Source: Pseudomonadota bacterium (lineage in GTDB: Bacteria; Pseudomonadota; Gammaproteobacteria; Burkholderiales; Burkholderiaceae_C). From it: a DNA stretch of 64,000 bases. The DNA lies in the NCBI GenBank assembly GCA_963204815.1, contig CAUJHQ010000061.1, positions 1-64,000 of the forward strand. Direction: 5' to 3'. The notes under the pieces are model-generated. The model searched no databases. It was not told where the DNA came from and worked only from the letters and a program-made list of their open reading frames with translations. Shown here piece by piece: positions 51,102 through 59,928 of this stretch. A program made the translations under genes and the position numbers. Numbering within the stretch: position 1 is the first letter of the stretch; the number at the start of each line of letters is the position of its first letter.

Positions 51102-51803
51102 ATGTTGCGCGTCGAGAACCTGACGGTGGCGTACGGCAGCGTGCAGGCGCTGAGCGACGTCACGCTGGAAGTGTCGTCGCGCGGCGTGCTGCACGGCATC
51201 ATCGGCCCGAACGGTGCCGGCAAGTCGACGCTGATGGACGCCATCACCGGCCGCCGCAAGCCCACGCAGGGGCGCGTGCTGGTCGACGGCGAGGACATCA
51301 CCGCGCGGCCGGTCGAATGGCGGCGCCGCCACAAGGGCATGTCGCGCTCGTTCCAGCGCACCAGCATCTTTCCGGGCCTCACGGTGCGCGAACAGCTCGA
51401 GCTGGTGGCCTCTCAGCTCGGCGAGCCGGGGCTCGACGAGATCGTCGACGCCTTCGAGCTGCGCCCCTCGCTCGACCTGCCGGCCGACAGCATCGCCTAC
51501 GGCGACCAGCGCCGCGTCGACATCGCGCTGGCGATGATCGGCAAGCCCTCGCTGATGCTGCTGGACGAGCCGGCGGCGGGCCTGTCCACCACCGAGACGA
51601 TCTCGCTCTTCGAGCACCTGGTCGCGCTGGTGCGCCACCGTGGCGTGACGGCGCTCGTCGTCGAGCACGACGTGGATGCGGTGTTCCGGTTCTGCGACGA
51701 GGTGTCGGCGCTGGACCTCGGCCGCCTGCTCGTCACCGGCACGCCGGCGGCGGTGCGGTCCGATGCCCGCGTCATCACCGCCTACCTGGGAACGGCCGCA
51801 TGA
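51102..51803 (+). CDS. livG: Branched-chain-type ABC transporter ATPase LivG
   Basis: 233 residues. LRVENLTVAYGSVQALSDVTLEVSSRGVLHGIIGPNGAGKST (Walker A), RSFQRTSIFPGLTVREQ, the degenerate signature SIAYGDQRRVDIAL, LMLLDEPAAGLS (Walker B) and VEHDVDAVF. Start immediately follows the livM stop. Confidence 0.93.
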   Translation: MLRVENLTVAYGSVQALSDVTLEVSSRGVLHGIIGPNGAGKSTLMDAITGRRKPTQGRVLVDGEDITARPVEWRRRHKGMSRSFQRTSIFPGLTVREQLELVASQLGEPGLDEIVDAFELRPSLDLPADSIAYGDQRRVDIALAMIGKPSLMLLDEPAAGLSTTETISLFEHLVALVRHRGVTALVVEHDVDAVFRFCDEVSALDLGRLLVTGTPAAVRSDARVITAYLGTAA

Positions 51804-52495
51804 GCTTCCTCCAGATCCGCGGCCTGACGGCCGGTTACGGCAAGTCGGTCGTCCTGCGCGGCATCGACATCGAGGTCGACGAGGGCGAGTCCGTCGCCGT
51901 CGTCGGCAAGAACGGCGCCGGCAAGTCGACGCTGCTGAACTCCTTCTTCGGCGGCACCGCCATCCGCGGCGGCAGCATCGTGCTGGGCGGCGTGGCGATC
52001 GAGAAGCTGCCGGCCTACATCGCGCCCAAGCACGGCGCCACGATCTCGCCGCAGGGGCGCCTGATCCTGCCGCACCTCACGGTGCAGGAGAACCTGCTGC
52101 TCGGTGCCGCCTCGGCGCGCAAGGGGCAGTGGACGCTGGAGCGCATCTACGAGCTGTTCCCCATCCTGCAGGAGCGGCGCCACAAGATGGGCACTGCGCT
52201 CAGCGGCGGCCAGCAGCAGATGCTGGCGGTGGGCCGCGCGCTGATGGGCAACCCGCGCGTGCTGCTGCTCGACGAGCCTTCGGAAGGCCTGTCGCCGCTG
52301 CTCGTCGACGGCCTGGCCGACATCTTCAACAAGATCCGCGAAGCCGGCACCGGCGTGCTCATCGTCGAGCAGCACCTGAGCCTGGTGCGGCGCGTGTCGC
52401 AGCGCTTCGTCGTCATGTCCAAGGGCGAGATCATCGACCGCGGCCTCACGGCCGACATCGACACGCCCAAGCACCAGGCCGCACTGGCCTTCTGA
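51800..52495 (+). CDS. livF: Branched-chain-type ABC transporter ATPase LivF
   Basis: 231 residues. LQIRGLTAGYGKSVVLRGIDIEVDEGESVAVVGKNGAGKST, ISPQGRLILPHLTVQENLLLG, LSGGQQQMLAVGRALMGNPRVLLLDEPSEGLSP and VEQHLSLVRRVSQR. ATGA overlap with livG. Completes the second Liv importer, upstream of a Rieske oxygenase it presumably supplies with substrate. Confidence 0.93.
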   Translation: MSFLQIRGLTAGYGKSVVLRGIDIEVDEGESVAVVGKNGAGKSTLLNSFFGGTAIRGGSIVLGGVAIEKLPAYIAPKHGATISPQGRLILPHLTVQENLLLGAASARKGQWTLERIYELFPILQERRHKMGTALSGGQQQMLAVGRALMGNPRVLLLDEPSEGLSPLLVDGLADIFNKIREAGTGVLIVEQHLSLVRRVSQRFVVMSKGEIIDRGLTADIDTPKHQAALAF

Positions 52496-52577
52496 GCACG
52501 GCCCGGGGCGCCGGCATGGCGCCCTTTCATTTCCACCGCCATTGCAATTGCACAACCCCCAGCCGGAGACCACCGCC

Positions 52578-53888
52578 ATGAACGCCAAGGCAGCACTGCA
52601 GAAGGACAACGACGATCTCACGCGCGTCGGCCCCGACACCGTGATGGGCACGCTGATGCGCCGCTACTGGCTGCCGGCCATGCTGTCGAGCGAGCTGGAA
52701 GCCGGCGGCGACCCGGTGCGCCTGCTGCTGCTGGGCGAGAAGCTCGTCGCCTGGCGCAGCCCGCAAGGCGCGGTGGGCGTCATGGACCACCGCTGCGCGC
52801 ACCGCAACGCGTCGCTCTTCTTCGGCCGCAACGAGGAAGGCGGCCTGCGCTGCATCTACCACGGCTGGCAGTTCAACACCGCCGGGCGCTGCGTCGACGT
52901 GCCCAACATCGCCAAGGGCGACGACTTCAAGACCCGCGTGAAGACGACGGCGTACCAGGCCTTCGAGCGCCACGGCATCGTCTGGGTCTACATGGGCGAC
53001 CCGGCGGCGGCGCCGCCGGTGCCGAAGATCGAGGTCATGGACGCCGAGGAAGGCGACCTCGAGATCGAGTTCGCGCTGCGCGAGTGCAACTGGATGCAGG
53101 CACTGGAGGGCGACATCGACACCTCGCACCTCGGCTTCCTGCACGTGGGCAACATCGAGCCCGACGACCTGCTGCCCGACGACCCGATGCGCTACGTGGT
53201 GGCCCAGCGCGCCCCCGAGCTCGAGGTGGCCGACGCGCCCTGGGGCACCACCTACTGCGCCACCAAGCGCACGCCCACCGGCGGCCGCTACCTGCGCTAC
53301 GCGAACTTCATGTTCCCCTGCTGGACGCAGGCGCCGCAGGGCCAGTTCGAGAACAACCTGTTCTCGCGCGCCTGGGTGCCGATGGACGACACCCACACGA
53401 TGTCGATCACGCTGCTCTGGAAGCAGCGCGGCAACCTGTTCCGCACGATGGCCAACGGCGAGCCGCTGCCGGGCGTCGCGCCGCTCGCGCTGCTGCCCAA
53501 CACGACCGACTGGCTGGGCCGCTTCCGCTGCGTGCAGAACCCGCGCAACGACTACCTGATCGACCGCGACGCGCAGCGCAGCAACCGCATCTACAGCGGC
53601 ATCGAGAACATCGGCATGCAGGACCAGGCGGTCACGGAGTCGATGGGCCCGATCACCGACCGCACGCGCGAGCAGCTCGCGCCCAGCGACCTGATGATCG
53701 CGCGCACGCGGCGCCGGCTGCTGAAGGCGGCACGCGCGCTCGCCGCCGACGGCACGCAGCCGCCGGGCGTGGACGACCCCTTCGTCTACCGCAAGGCGCG
53801 CAGCGGCGACATGCTGGTCGAAGGCGACGCCGGCTGGCAGGAGACCTACGCCGAGAAGATCCGCGAAGCGGTGCGGCTGGGCGAATGA
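52578..53888 (+). CDS. Rieske non-heme iron oxygenase, large subunit
   Basis: 436 residues. The Rieske cluster ligands are Cys73-x-His75 and Cys92-x2-His95 (DHRCAHRNASLFF, CIYHGWQF). The mononuclear iron region is NWMQALEGDIDTSHLGFLH (His184, His189). It looks like the one-component-oxygenase, phthalate/phenoxybenzoate dioxygenase type that needs a separate reductase; none is in the window. It probably mono- or dihydroxylates a ring or demethylates a side chain. GGAGA precedes the chosen ATG at 52578, 12 codons inside the track ORF. The SDR that follows is coupled (ATGA). Confidence 0.92.
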   Translation: MNAKAALQKDNDDLTRVGPDTVMGTLMRRYWLPAMLSSELEAGGDPVRLLLLGEKLVAWRSPQGAVGVMDHRCAHRNASLFFGRNEEGGLRCIYHGWQFNTAGRCVDVPNIAKGDDFKTRVKTTAYQAFERHGIVWVYMGDPAAAPPVPKIEVMDAEEGDLEIEFALRECNWMQALEGDIDTSHLGFLHVGNIEPDDLLPDDPMRYVVAQRAPELEVADAPWGTTYCATKRTPTGGRYLRYANFMFPCWTQAPQGQFENNLFSRAWVPMDDTHTMSITLLWKQRGNLFRTMANGEPLPGVAPLALLPNTTDWLGRFRCVQNPRNDYLIDRDAQRSNRIYSGIENIGMQDQAVTESMGPITDRTREQLAPSDLMIARTRRRLLKAARALAADGTQPPGVDDPFVYRKARSGDMLVEGDAGWQETYAEKIREAVRLGE

Positions 53889-54679
53889 CCGCCGGCACCT
53901 TCGAAGGCCGCGTCGTCGCCATCACCGGCGCGGCGCGCGGCATCGGCGAGGCACTCGGCCGTGCCTTCCTGGCGCGCGGCGCGTCGCTCGTCGCACTCGA
54001 CCGACGCTGGGACGACGGCGACCTCTGGGCGCGCACGCTGCGCGACGCCGGCGCGCTGGTGCTCGACGCCGACATCACCGACGACGCCGCGCTCGACGCC
54101 GCGCTGGCCGCGACGCTGGCGCGCTTCGGCCGCGTCGACGTGCTCGTCAACAACGCCGCCATGCGCCAGCGCGATCTCTACCCGGTGGCCGGTGCCTGCG
54201 CCGTGCTCGACACCGAGGACGCGCACTGGGAGCGCATGTTCGCCGTCAACGTGGTGGGCACGCTGAAGGTGACGCGGCGGTTCATCCGGCCGATGCTGGC
54301 GCAGCGCGCCGGCAGCGTGATCCTGGTCAGCGCCAACGGCAGCCTCACGCACGCCGCCGGGCCCGGCGTGGCCACCGGCAACCACCCCGGGCTGCTGAAC
54401 CAGCCCTACGACGCCACCAAGGCCGCGCTCACGAGCCTGGGCTTCTACCTGGCCGAAGAGGTGAAGCCTTCGAACGTGGCCGTCAACACCATCTTCCCAG
54501 GCCCCACGCGCACCACCGGCAGCGACGATCTCGTGCCCGGCCGCGAGGCGCTGGGCCTGAAGATGGAACTGCTGCCGCCCGCGCACGTGGTGCCGCTGTG
54601 CCTGCAGCTCGCGCGTGCCGACGCCGCGAGCAGTGGACGCGCCTACGATGTGGTGCCCTGGAACGCCGCCCATGCCTGA
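53885..54679 (+). CDS. SDR-family oxidoreductase
   Basis: 264 residues. GAARGIGEALGRAFLARGASLVALDRR, VLVNNAAMRQRDLY, ILVSANGSLTHAAGPGVATGNHPGLLNQPYDATKAALTSLG and FPGPTRTTGSDDL. The YDATKAA triad Tyr/Lys is present, with an unusual insert before it. Coupled to a Rieske oxygenase, it may re-aromatise or oxidise the hydroxylated product. The longer track ORF is an artefact in the oxygenase. Confidence 0.88.
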   Translation: MTAGTFEGRVVAITGAARGIGEALGRAFLARGASLVALDRRWDDGDLWARTLRDAGALVLDADITDDAALDAALAATLARFGRVDVLVNNAAMRQRDLYPVAGACAVLDTEDAHWERMFAVNVVGTLKVTRRFIRPMLAQRAGSVILVSANGSLTHAAGPGVATGNHPGLLNQPYDATKAALTSLGFYLAEEVKPSNVAVNTIFPGPTRTTGSDDLVPGREALGLKMELLPPAHVVPLCLQLARADAASSGRAYDVVPWNAAHA

Positions 54680-55088
54680 CACCCCGAATGCCGTCACCCC
54701 GCTCGGCCTGCCCGAGATGGACGCCGCGCACGCCGAGTTCGAGGCCTGCGCCGCCGCGCTGCGCAGCGCGGCGCCCGGCGCTCACCGCGGCGCGCTGCAG
54801 GCGCTGGCCGCGCACTGCCGCGCCCACTTCGACGCCGAGCGGCAGCTGATGGAAAGCACCGGCTGCCCGGCCGCCGACTGCCACGTCGACGAGCACGAGG
54901 CGGTGATGAAGTCGCTGCACGAGGTGCTGGCGATGGACGATGCCGAAGCCGCGCCGGTGGTGGCGCGGCTGATCGTCGCGCTCGACGACTGGTTTCCGGC
55001 GCATGTCGACCACCTGGACTCGGCGGTCGCGCACTGGGTGACGAAGCAGCGCCACGGCGGCGTGCCGCTGGTGCTGCGCCGGCCATGA
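54672..55088 (+). CDS. Hemerythrin-domain protein
   Basis: 138 residues with the diiron ligand pattern MDAAHAEFEAC, HCRAHFDAERQLMESTGCP, HVDEHEAVMKSLHEV and FPAHVDHLDSAVAHW. Hemerythrins bind O2 reversibly through a mu-oxo diiron site. Placed directly after a Rieske oxygenase (8-bp overlap with the SDR), it could buffer or deliver oxygen or sense it. It does not look fused to any signalling domain. Confidence 0.9.
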   Translation: MPDTPNAVTPLGLPEMDAAHAEFEACAAALRSAAPGAHRGALQALAAHCRAHFDAERQLMESTGCPAADCHVDEHEAVMKSLHEVLAMDDAEAAPVVARLIVALDDWFPAHVDHLDSAVAHWVTKQRHGGVPLVLRRP

Positions 55089-55564
55089 AGCGCGACGACG
55101 CGCGCGCCTTCGACCCCACGGTCTCGGTGGCGGCGCTGCTGAACACGCTGAACAACCGGCTGTCGTCGGGCGCGTCGGACCTGTACCTGCGCCACTTCGG
55201 CGTCGGCATCAACGAGTGGCGCATCCTCACCGTGCTGTGCAGCACGTCGGGCTGCACGGCGGCGTACATCGCCGCGCGCGCGGCGATCCACCTCACGGTC
55301 ATCAGCCGCGGGCTGCGCAGCCTGCAGGGCAAGGGCCTGGTCGACATCGACCGCAGCGCCTGGCAGCGCCTGGCCATGCCCACCGCCGAAGGGCGCGCGC
55401 TGCACGACCGCATCGCCGCCGTCGCGCTGGCGCGCGAGCATTGCCTGCTGCAGGGACTGTCGCCCGCCGAGGTGGACTCGCTGCGCGGCCTGCTCGGCCG
55501 CCTCACCGCCAACGTGGCGGCGGTGGACGCCTACGCGCCCGAAGGCGGGGCCGCCTCGTCGTAG
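55085..55564 (+). CDS. MarR-family transcriptional regulator
   Basis: 159 residues. LLNTLNNRLSSGASDLYLRHFGVGINEWRILTVL, CTAAYIAARAAIHLTVISRGLRSLQGKGLVDIDRS and MPTAEGRALHDRI are a MarR winged helix and its dimerisation helices. It ends the second Liv/oxygenase operon (ATGA overlap with hemerythrin). An alternative regulator for the repeated operator. Its last 34 bp overlap the convergent NUDIX gene. Confidence 0.9.
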   Translation: MKRDDARAFDPTVSVAALLNTLNNRLSSGASDLYLRHFGVGINEWRILTVLCSTSGCTAAYIAARAAIHLTVISRGLRSLQGKGLVDIDRSAWQRLAMPTAEGRALHDRIAAVALAREHCLLQGLSPAEVDSLRGLLGRLTANVAAVDAYAPEGGAASS

Positions 55565-56265
55565 CCGGGCTGGCCGGGCAGCAGCACGCCGGCCAGGCGG
55601 CCCTGCGCATCGACCTTCACGCGTGGGTGCAGCGGCGGCAGGTGGCGGCGCGACGCGGCCTCGGCCAGCAGCGCGCCGGCGCTGCCGTACGGCACCAGCG
55701 ATTCCACCGTGCGCACGGTCGCGAATTCCATCTGGAAGCCGCCGCCGGCATGGTCGGCCAGTGCCGCCGGCGGGTGCACCCAGGCCAGCGTGGTGGTCTC
55801 GCCTTCGTCGACCTTCGGCACCTGGTCGGGCGGGCAGGGGGCGACGAAGAACAGCGTGTCGAAGCGCTTGGGCAGGCCGAAGGGCGTGACCCAGTGGCTC
55901 CAGGGCTGCAGCACGCTGGTGGCGTACAGCGGCGGCGCCGCGACGTCGGCGCCCAGGCGCAGGTTGCACTCTTCCTCGCATTCGCGCAGCGCGGCCACGG
56001 CGTAGGCGAGCGCGAGCGCGCCGACCCCGGTGACGGCGCCGATGCGGCGTTGCAGCGCGTCGGCGCTCTCGTCGGTGGGCACGGTGGCGTCGGCGGCGTC
56101 GACCGCGCCGCCCGGAAACACATAGGCGCCGGGCATGAAGCTGGCGTTCGGCGAACGCTTCACCATCAGCACTTCGAGGCCGGCGGCGCCGTCGCGCACG
56201 ACGAGCGTGGTGGACGCCGCACGCGGCACGACGGCCGCAGCCGCCACGGGGTCGAGGATCTTCAT
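55531..56265 (-). CDS. NUDIX hydrolase-like protein
   Basis: 244 residues. SPNASFMPGAYVFPGGAVD and AVAALRECEEECNLRLG form a Nudix box of the NUDT19/RappCoA-diphosphatase style with a long insert. Peroxisomal relatives hydrolyse CoA and acyl-CoA to phosphopantetheine, a reasonable function in a CoA-saturated pathway. Start ATG at 56265 shares one base with the upstream stop (TGATG), so the 588-codon ORF is not real. Overlaps the marR end on the other strand by 34 bp. Confidence 0.85.
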   Translation of the reverse strand: MKILDPVAAAAVVPRAASTTLVVRDGAAGLEVLMVKRSPNASFMPGAYVFPGGAVDAADATVPTDESADALQRRIGAVTGVGALALAYAVAALRECEEECNLRLGADVAAPPLYATSVLQPWSHWVTPFGLPKRFDTLFFVAPCPPDQVPKVDEGETTTLAWVHPPAALADHAGGGFQMEFATVRTVESLVPYGSAGALLAEAASRRHLPPLHPRVKVDAQGRLAGVLLPGQPGYDEAAPPSGA

Positions 56266-57374
56266 CAGATGGGGGGGTGCGCCTGCACCGCTTCGTATTG
56301 GGCGTAGCCCTTGCCGACGCCGTACTCGATGATGCCGTAGCCGACCTCGTCGCCGTCGCGCACCTCGATCACCTGGTCGGCCAGCGTGCGCACCTTGCGG
56401 CGCGTGGCGGGGTCGGTCAGGTCCCAGGTCTCGTGGGCGGTGAAGAGCTTGCCCTTGTCGTCGCCGTGGAACCAGCCGTCGAGGCCGCCGTAGAGGCCGC
56501 CCTTCAGGTAGTAGCGCGTCGGCAGCGCGCGCACCTGCACCGGCCGTTGCTCGCCGCTGGCGAACGTGAGGTTGAAGGTGGCGCGGTCCAGGCTCTGGCC
56601 GTGCGGGTCGTCGTGCCAGGTCACGTCGTGCTGCACCGTCACCAGCTGGTCGCGGCCTGAGGCCTTCTGGCCGAGCGGGCGCACGCGTTCGCCGCTGATG
56701 TAGATGAGGTCGCCGGGCGCGCGCTCCTTGAAGAAGATCACGAGGCCGTGGTCCTTGAACTGCGCCGTCGTCCAGCAGTAGAAGAAGGGCGGGTAGAAGG
56801 TGACCGGCGGGTGGCTCTCGTCGGTGCGCATCTCGGCGCGCACGCCCCAGCTGTGGTCGCGCTGGCCGACGAAGCCCACCAGGTCGATGCGCTTGCCGTC
56901 GTATTCCAGCCAGCCGGTGTAGCGGCCCATCTGCTGGGCGCGGTACATGTGCTCGGTGATGCGGCCCTCGCGCCGGCGCAGGTGGCCGGCCTCTTCGTGC
57001 GGGTTCAGCGTGGCGTGGAACTCGATGTCGAAGCGCAGCCCGGAGTCGTTCTCGCCGAGCACCAGGCGGTGGTGCTTCAGGCCTTCGATCACGGTGATGG
57101 CGAGCGGGCCGACGGTGGTGGTCAAGGGGTCGGGCCGCAGCCGGCGCGAGGCGCGGAAGTTCCACTGCCGGCCCGCCACCGCGACGCCGGCGAAGACGTC
57201 CATCACGTTGCGGTTCGGGTGGTAGCCCAGGCCGATGTCGAAGATCAGCTCGCCGCCGGGCACCGGGTGGCCGGTGTACCAGAGGCGCTCCATCCACGCC
57301 GGGTCGCTGTTGTCGATCTGGTCGAAGGGGGTCGGCAGCTGGTGGCCGATGAGGTCGTCCTGCGGGCTGAGCAT
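56265..57374 (-). CDS. Unknown beta-rich protein (CrtC/DUF7064-like)
   Basis: 369 residues: MLSPQDDLIGHQLPTPFDQIDNSDPAWMERLWYTGHPV, FDIGLGYHPNRNVMDVFAGVAV, GLRFDIEFHATLNPHEEAGHLRRREGRITEHMYRAQQMG and VGQRDHSWGVRAEMRTDES. The QRDHSWGVR motif and predicted beta-sheet content resemble the hydroxyneurosporene-synthase/CrtC-like calycin fold. No known enzyme assignment can be made. It is translated with the NUDIX gene downstream and transcribed divergently from two crotonases under an operator. The upstream 88 codons of the track ORF are not supported. Confidence 0.78.
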   Translation of the reverse strand: MLSPQDDLIGHQLPTPFDQIDNSDPAWMERLWYTGHPVPGGELIFDIGLGYHPNRNVMDVFAGVAVAGRQWNFRASRRLRPDPLTTTVGPLAITVIEGLKHHRLVLGENDSGLRFDIEFHATLNPHEEAGHLRRREGRITEHMYRAQQMGRYTGWLEYDGKRIDLVGFVGQRDHSWGVRAEMRTDESHPPVTFYPPFFYCWTTAQFKDHGLVIFFKERAPGDLIYISGERVRPLGQKASGRDQLVTVQHDVTWHDDPHGQSLDRATFNLTFASGEQRPVQVRALPTRYYLKGGLYGGLDGWFHGDDKGKLFTAHETWDLTDPATRRKVRTLADQVIEVRDGDEVGYGIIEYGVGKGYAQYEAVQAHPPI

Positions 57375-57390
57375 GCGGTTGGCTCTCGGG

Positions 57391-57428
57391 TTGACGCTGA
57401 GGTCTGAACTAGTACGGTAGTGTACAGT
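57391..57428. promoter_or_regulatory. Operator and promoter elements in divergent unknown protein / crotonase region
   Basis: TTGACG (57391-57396) followed after 16 bp by TACGGT (57413-57418), overlapping the palindrome-like ACTAGTACGGTAGTGTACAGT (57408-57428). It lies in the 88 bp between two divergent starts and could repress both. Confidence 0.6.
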
Positions 57429-57462
57429 CGACGGACGACCCTTCCATCGGAGACAACCCGCG

Positions 57463-58251
57463 ATGAGCACCGAATCGATCCGCGTCGAACGCGACGGCGA
57501 CCTGGCCATCGTCAGCCTTGCGCAGGCCGCGCGCGGCAACCCGTTCGACGGCACGTTCACGAAGGACTTCAAGGCCGTCGCCGCCGAGCTGTGGGACACC
57601 CCCGGCCTGCGCGGCGTGCTGCTGCGCGCCGACGGCCCCAACTTCAGCGTCGGCGGCGACCTGAAGACCTTCTACCCGGTGCGCCACGAGCTCGGGCCGC
57701 TGGTGCGCCGCTGGACCGGCGACCTGCACATGGGCCTGCAGCGCTTCTGGGCGCTGCCGGTGCCGGTGGTCTGCGCGGCGCAGGGCTTCGCGATGGGCGG
57801 CGGCGTCGGCCTGCTCGCCGGTGCCGACGTGGTGCTGGCCGGCGAGGGCACGAAGTTCGGCTCGGCGTTCGCGCAGCTCGGCTTCAACTGCGATTCCGGC
57901 TCCAGCGCCACGCTGACGGCGCGCATGGGCGCCGCGCGCGCACGCCGCTTCGTGATGCTGGCCGAGATGCTGAACGCGCCGGAGGCGCTGGCCGTCGGCC
58001 TGGTCGACCGCATCGTGCCCGACGCGCAGCTGCAGGACGAGGCGCTCGCGCTGGCGCGCAAGCTCGCGGCCGGCCCGACGCTGGCCTATGGCGAGATCAA
58101 GCGCCTGTTCATGAAGGCCGGCGCGGCCCAGCTGCAGGCACAGCTGGAAGACGAGGCGCTGACGCTGGCGCGCGTGGCCGCCGGCGCCGACGCGCAGGAA
58201 GGCATCGCGGCGATGGTCGAGAAGCGCAAGCCGGTGTTCCAGGGCCGTTGA
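57463..58251 (+). CDS. Enoyl-CoA hydratase/isomerase
   Basis: 262 residues. RGNPFDGTFTKDF, FSVGGDLKTFYPV, CAAQGFAMGGGVGLLAGADVVLAGEGTKFGSAFAQLGFNCDSGSS. The oxyanion GG is kept, but the second catalytic Glu region reads LGFNCDSGS, so it may be an isomerase/dehalogenase-like member. GGAGAC precedes the ATG. It is followed 10 bp later by a second crotonase. Confidence 0.88.
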   Translation: MSTESIRVERDGDLAIVSLAQAARGNPFDGTFTKDFKAVAAELWDTPGLRGVLLRADGPNFSVGGDLKTFYPVRHELGPLVRRWTGDLHMGLQRFWALPVPVVCAAQGFAMGGGVGLLAGADVVLAGEGTKFGSAFAQLGFNCDSGSSATLTARMGAARARRFVMLAEMLNAPEALAVGLVDRIVPDAQLQDEALALARKLAAGPTLAYGEIKRLFMKAGAAQLQAQLEDEALTLARVAAGADAQEGIAAMVEKRKPVFQGR

Positions 58252-58261
58252 GGCGCGGCGG

Positions 58262-59023
58262 ATGAGCGCCTACGAACACCTGCTCGTCGAGCGCCACGCC
58301 GACGGCTTCGCGACCATCGTCTTCAACCGCCCGGCGAAGCTGAACACGCTGTCGATCGCGCTGCGCCGCGAGCTCGGCCGCGCCGTCGACGAGCTCGAGG
58401 CCGACCCGGCGATCCACGTGCTGATCCTCACCGGCAGCGGCCGCGCGTTCACCGCCGGGTTGGACCTGGACGAGTGGAGCGCGGCCCCCGCCGCCGGCGC
58501 CTGGGAACACGACGCGGTGGCCGCGATCGAACGCTTCCGCGGCCCGGTGATCGGCGCGATCAACGGCCTGGCCATCACCGGCGGCGTCGAACTCGCGCTC
58601 GCCTGCGACCTGCTCATCGCTGCCAGCGACGCGCGCTTCGCCGACACCCACGTCAAGGTCGGCCTGCTGCCGGGCTGGGGCGGCTCGGTGCGCATGCAGC
58701 AGCGCATCGGCCCGCACCGCGCCAAGGAGCTCGCGCTGACCGGCCGCTTTTTCGGCGCCGAAGAGGCGCTGGCCTGGGGCTTCGTCAACCGCGTCGTCGC
58801 GCCGGAGTTGTTGCGTGCCGAGGCCGAGGCACTGGCGCGCCAGATGGCGGCCAACCCCCCCGAAGGCCTGCGCGCCTACAAGACCCTGCTGAACGACGAG
58901 GCCGGCCTGCCGCTGGCCGAGGCGTTCGTGCTCGAACGTGAACGTGCGCGGGCGGCCAATGTCGGCGTCACGCGCGAAGAGATCGACGCGCGGCTGGCCC
59001 GGCTGCGCCGCCAAGGACGATGA
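58262..59023 (+). CDS. Enoyl-CoA hydratase
   Basis: 253 residues. GRAFTAGLDLDEW, INGLAITGGVELALACDLLIAASDARFADTHVKVGLLPGWGGSVRMQQRIG. Residues around ITGGVELALACD and KVGLLPGWGGS suit a classical hydratase, although the first catalytic Glu (in GGxE) is present and the second is replaced by a His-Val-Lys context. Its stop overlaps tesB (ATGA). Confidence 0.88.
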   Translation: MSAYEHLLVERHADGFATIVFNRPAKLNTLSIALRRELGRAVDELEADPAIHVLILTGSGRAFTAGLDLDEWSAAPAAGAWEHDAVAAIERFRGPVIGAINGLAITGGVELALACDLLIAASDARFADTHVKVGLLPGWGGSVRMQQRIGPHRAKELALTGRFFGAEEALAWGFVNRVVAPELLRAEAEALARQMAANPPEGLRAYKTLLNDEAGLPLAEAFVLERERARAANVGVTREEIDARLARLRRQGR

Positions 59024-59910
59024 CCCACCACCCCATTCCCGCCTGGGACGGCCGCGACCTGCGCGACCTGATCGCACTCGACGCGGTCGAGCCGACCACC
59101 TTCCGCACGCGCTGCGGCGACGCCAACGCGCATGGCCGTGCCTACGGCGGCCAGATCCTCGCCCAGGCGCTGACGGCGGCGGCACGCACCGTGCCCGCCG
59201 GCCGTGCCTGCACGGCGATGCAGTTCATGTTCCTGCAAGGCACGCTCTGGAACGAAGCGCTCGACCTGCAGGTCACCACGTTGCAGGACGGCAAGCGCTT
59301 CTCGGCGCGCCACGTGCGCGGCGTGCAGGCCGGCGGCCGCCTCGTGCTGGACGCGCAGGTCAGTTTCGCGGTGCCGATCGAAGCGCCCGGCCACGGCGCG
59401 CCACCGCGCGTGGCGCTGGAAGACCCGGAGACGCTGCCCACCGTCGACCGCATGCCGGCCGACTGGGCGGCCTCGGTCGAACGGGCGGTCGGCTTCCCGT
59501 TCACGCTGAAGGACGGCATCGACTTCCGCTTCGCGGCGCCGCCGCCGCACCTGCGGCTGGCGCTGCCCGAGCCGCACCTGCGCTTCTGGCTGCGATCGAA
59601 GGCGCCGATGGTCGACGACCCGCACCTGCACGCGGCCGCCTTCGCCTACCTGTCGGACTGGTGGCTCAACTATCCCGGCGTCGGTGGCCACCAGCTCGAA
59701 GCGCAGGAGCACGGCGGCCTGTACGTCGCCAGCCTGAACCACACGATCTGGCTGCACCGCCCGCTGCGCGCCGACGAGTGGCTGCACTTCGACAGCACCA
59801 GCCCGGCGGCGGCGTCCGGCCGCGGCCTGTCGATCGCGCGCGTGCACGACCGCGCCGGCAACCTGCTGGCCAGCGCCACGCAGGAATGCCTGATGGCGCC
59901 GCGCGGCTGA
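59020..59910 (+). CDS. tesB: Acyl-CoA thioesterase II
   Basis: A 296-residue double hot-dog thioesterase. AHGRAYGGQILAQALTAAARTVP is the TesB N-half signature, SDWWLNYPGV and SLNHTIWLHRPLRADEWLHFDSTSPAAASGRG that of the C-half with the catalytic Asp/Thr/Gln area. It hydrolyses acyl-CoA to free acid and CoA, serving overflow. Ends 18 bp from the convergent binding-protein gene. Confidence 0.92.
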   Translation: MTHHPIPAWDGRDLRDLIALDAVEPTTFRTRCGDANAHGRAYGGQILAQALTAAARTVPAGRACTAMQFMFLQGTLWNEALDLQVTTLQDGKRFSARHVRGVQAGGRLVLDAQVSFAVPIEAPGHGAPPRVALEDPETLPTVDRMPADWAASVERAVGFPFTLKDGIDFRFAAPPPHLRLALPEPHLRFWLRSKAPMVDDPHLHAAAFAYLSDWWLNYPGVGGHQLEAQEHGGLYVASLNHTIWLHRPLRADEWLHFDSTSPAAASGRGLSIARVHDRAGNLLASATQECLMAPRG

Positions 59911-59928
59911 CGCGCGGCGCGTCTCAAC

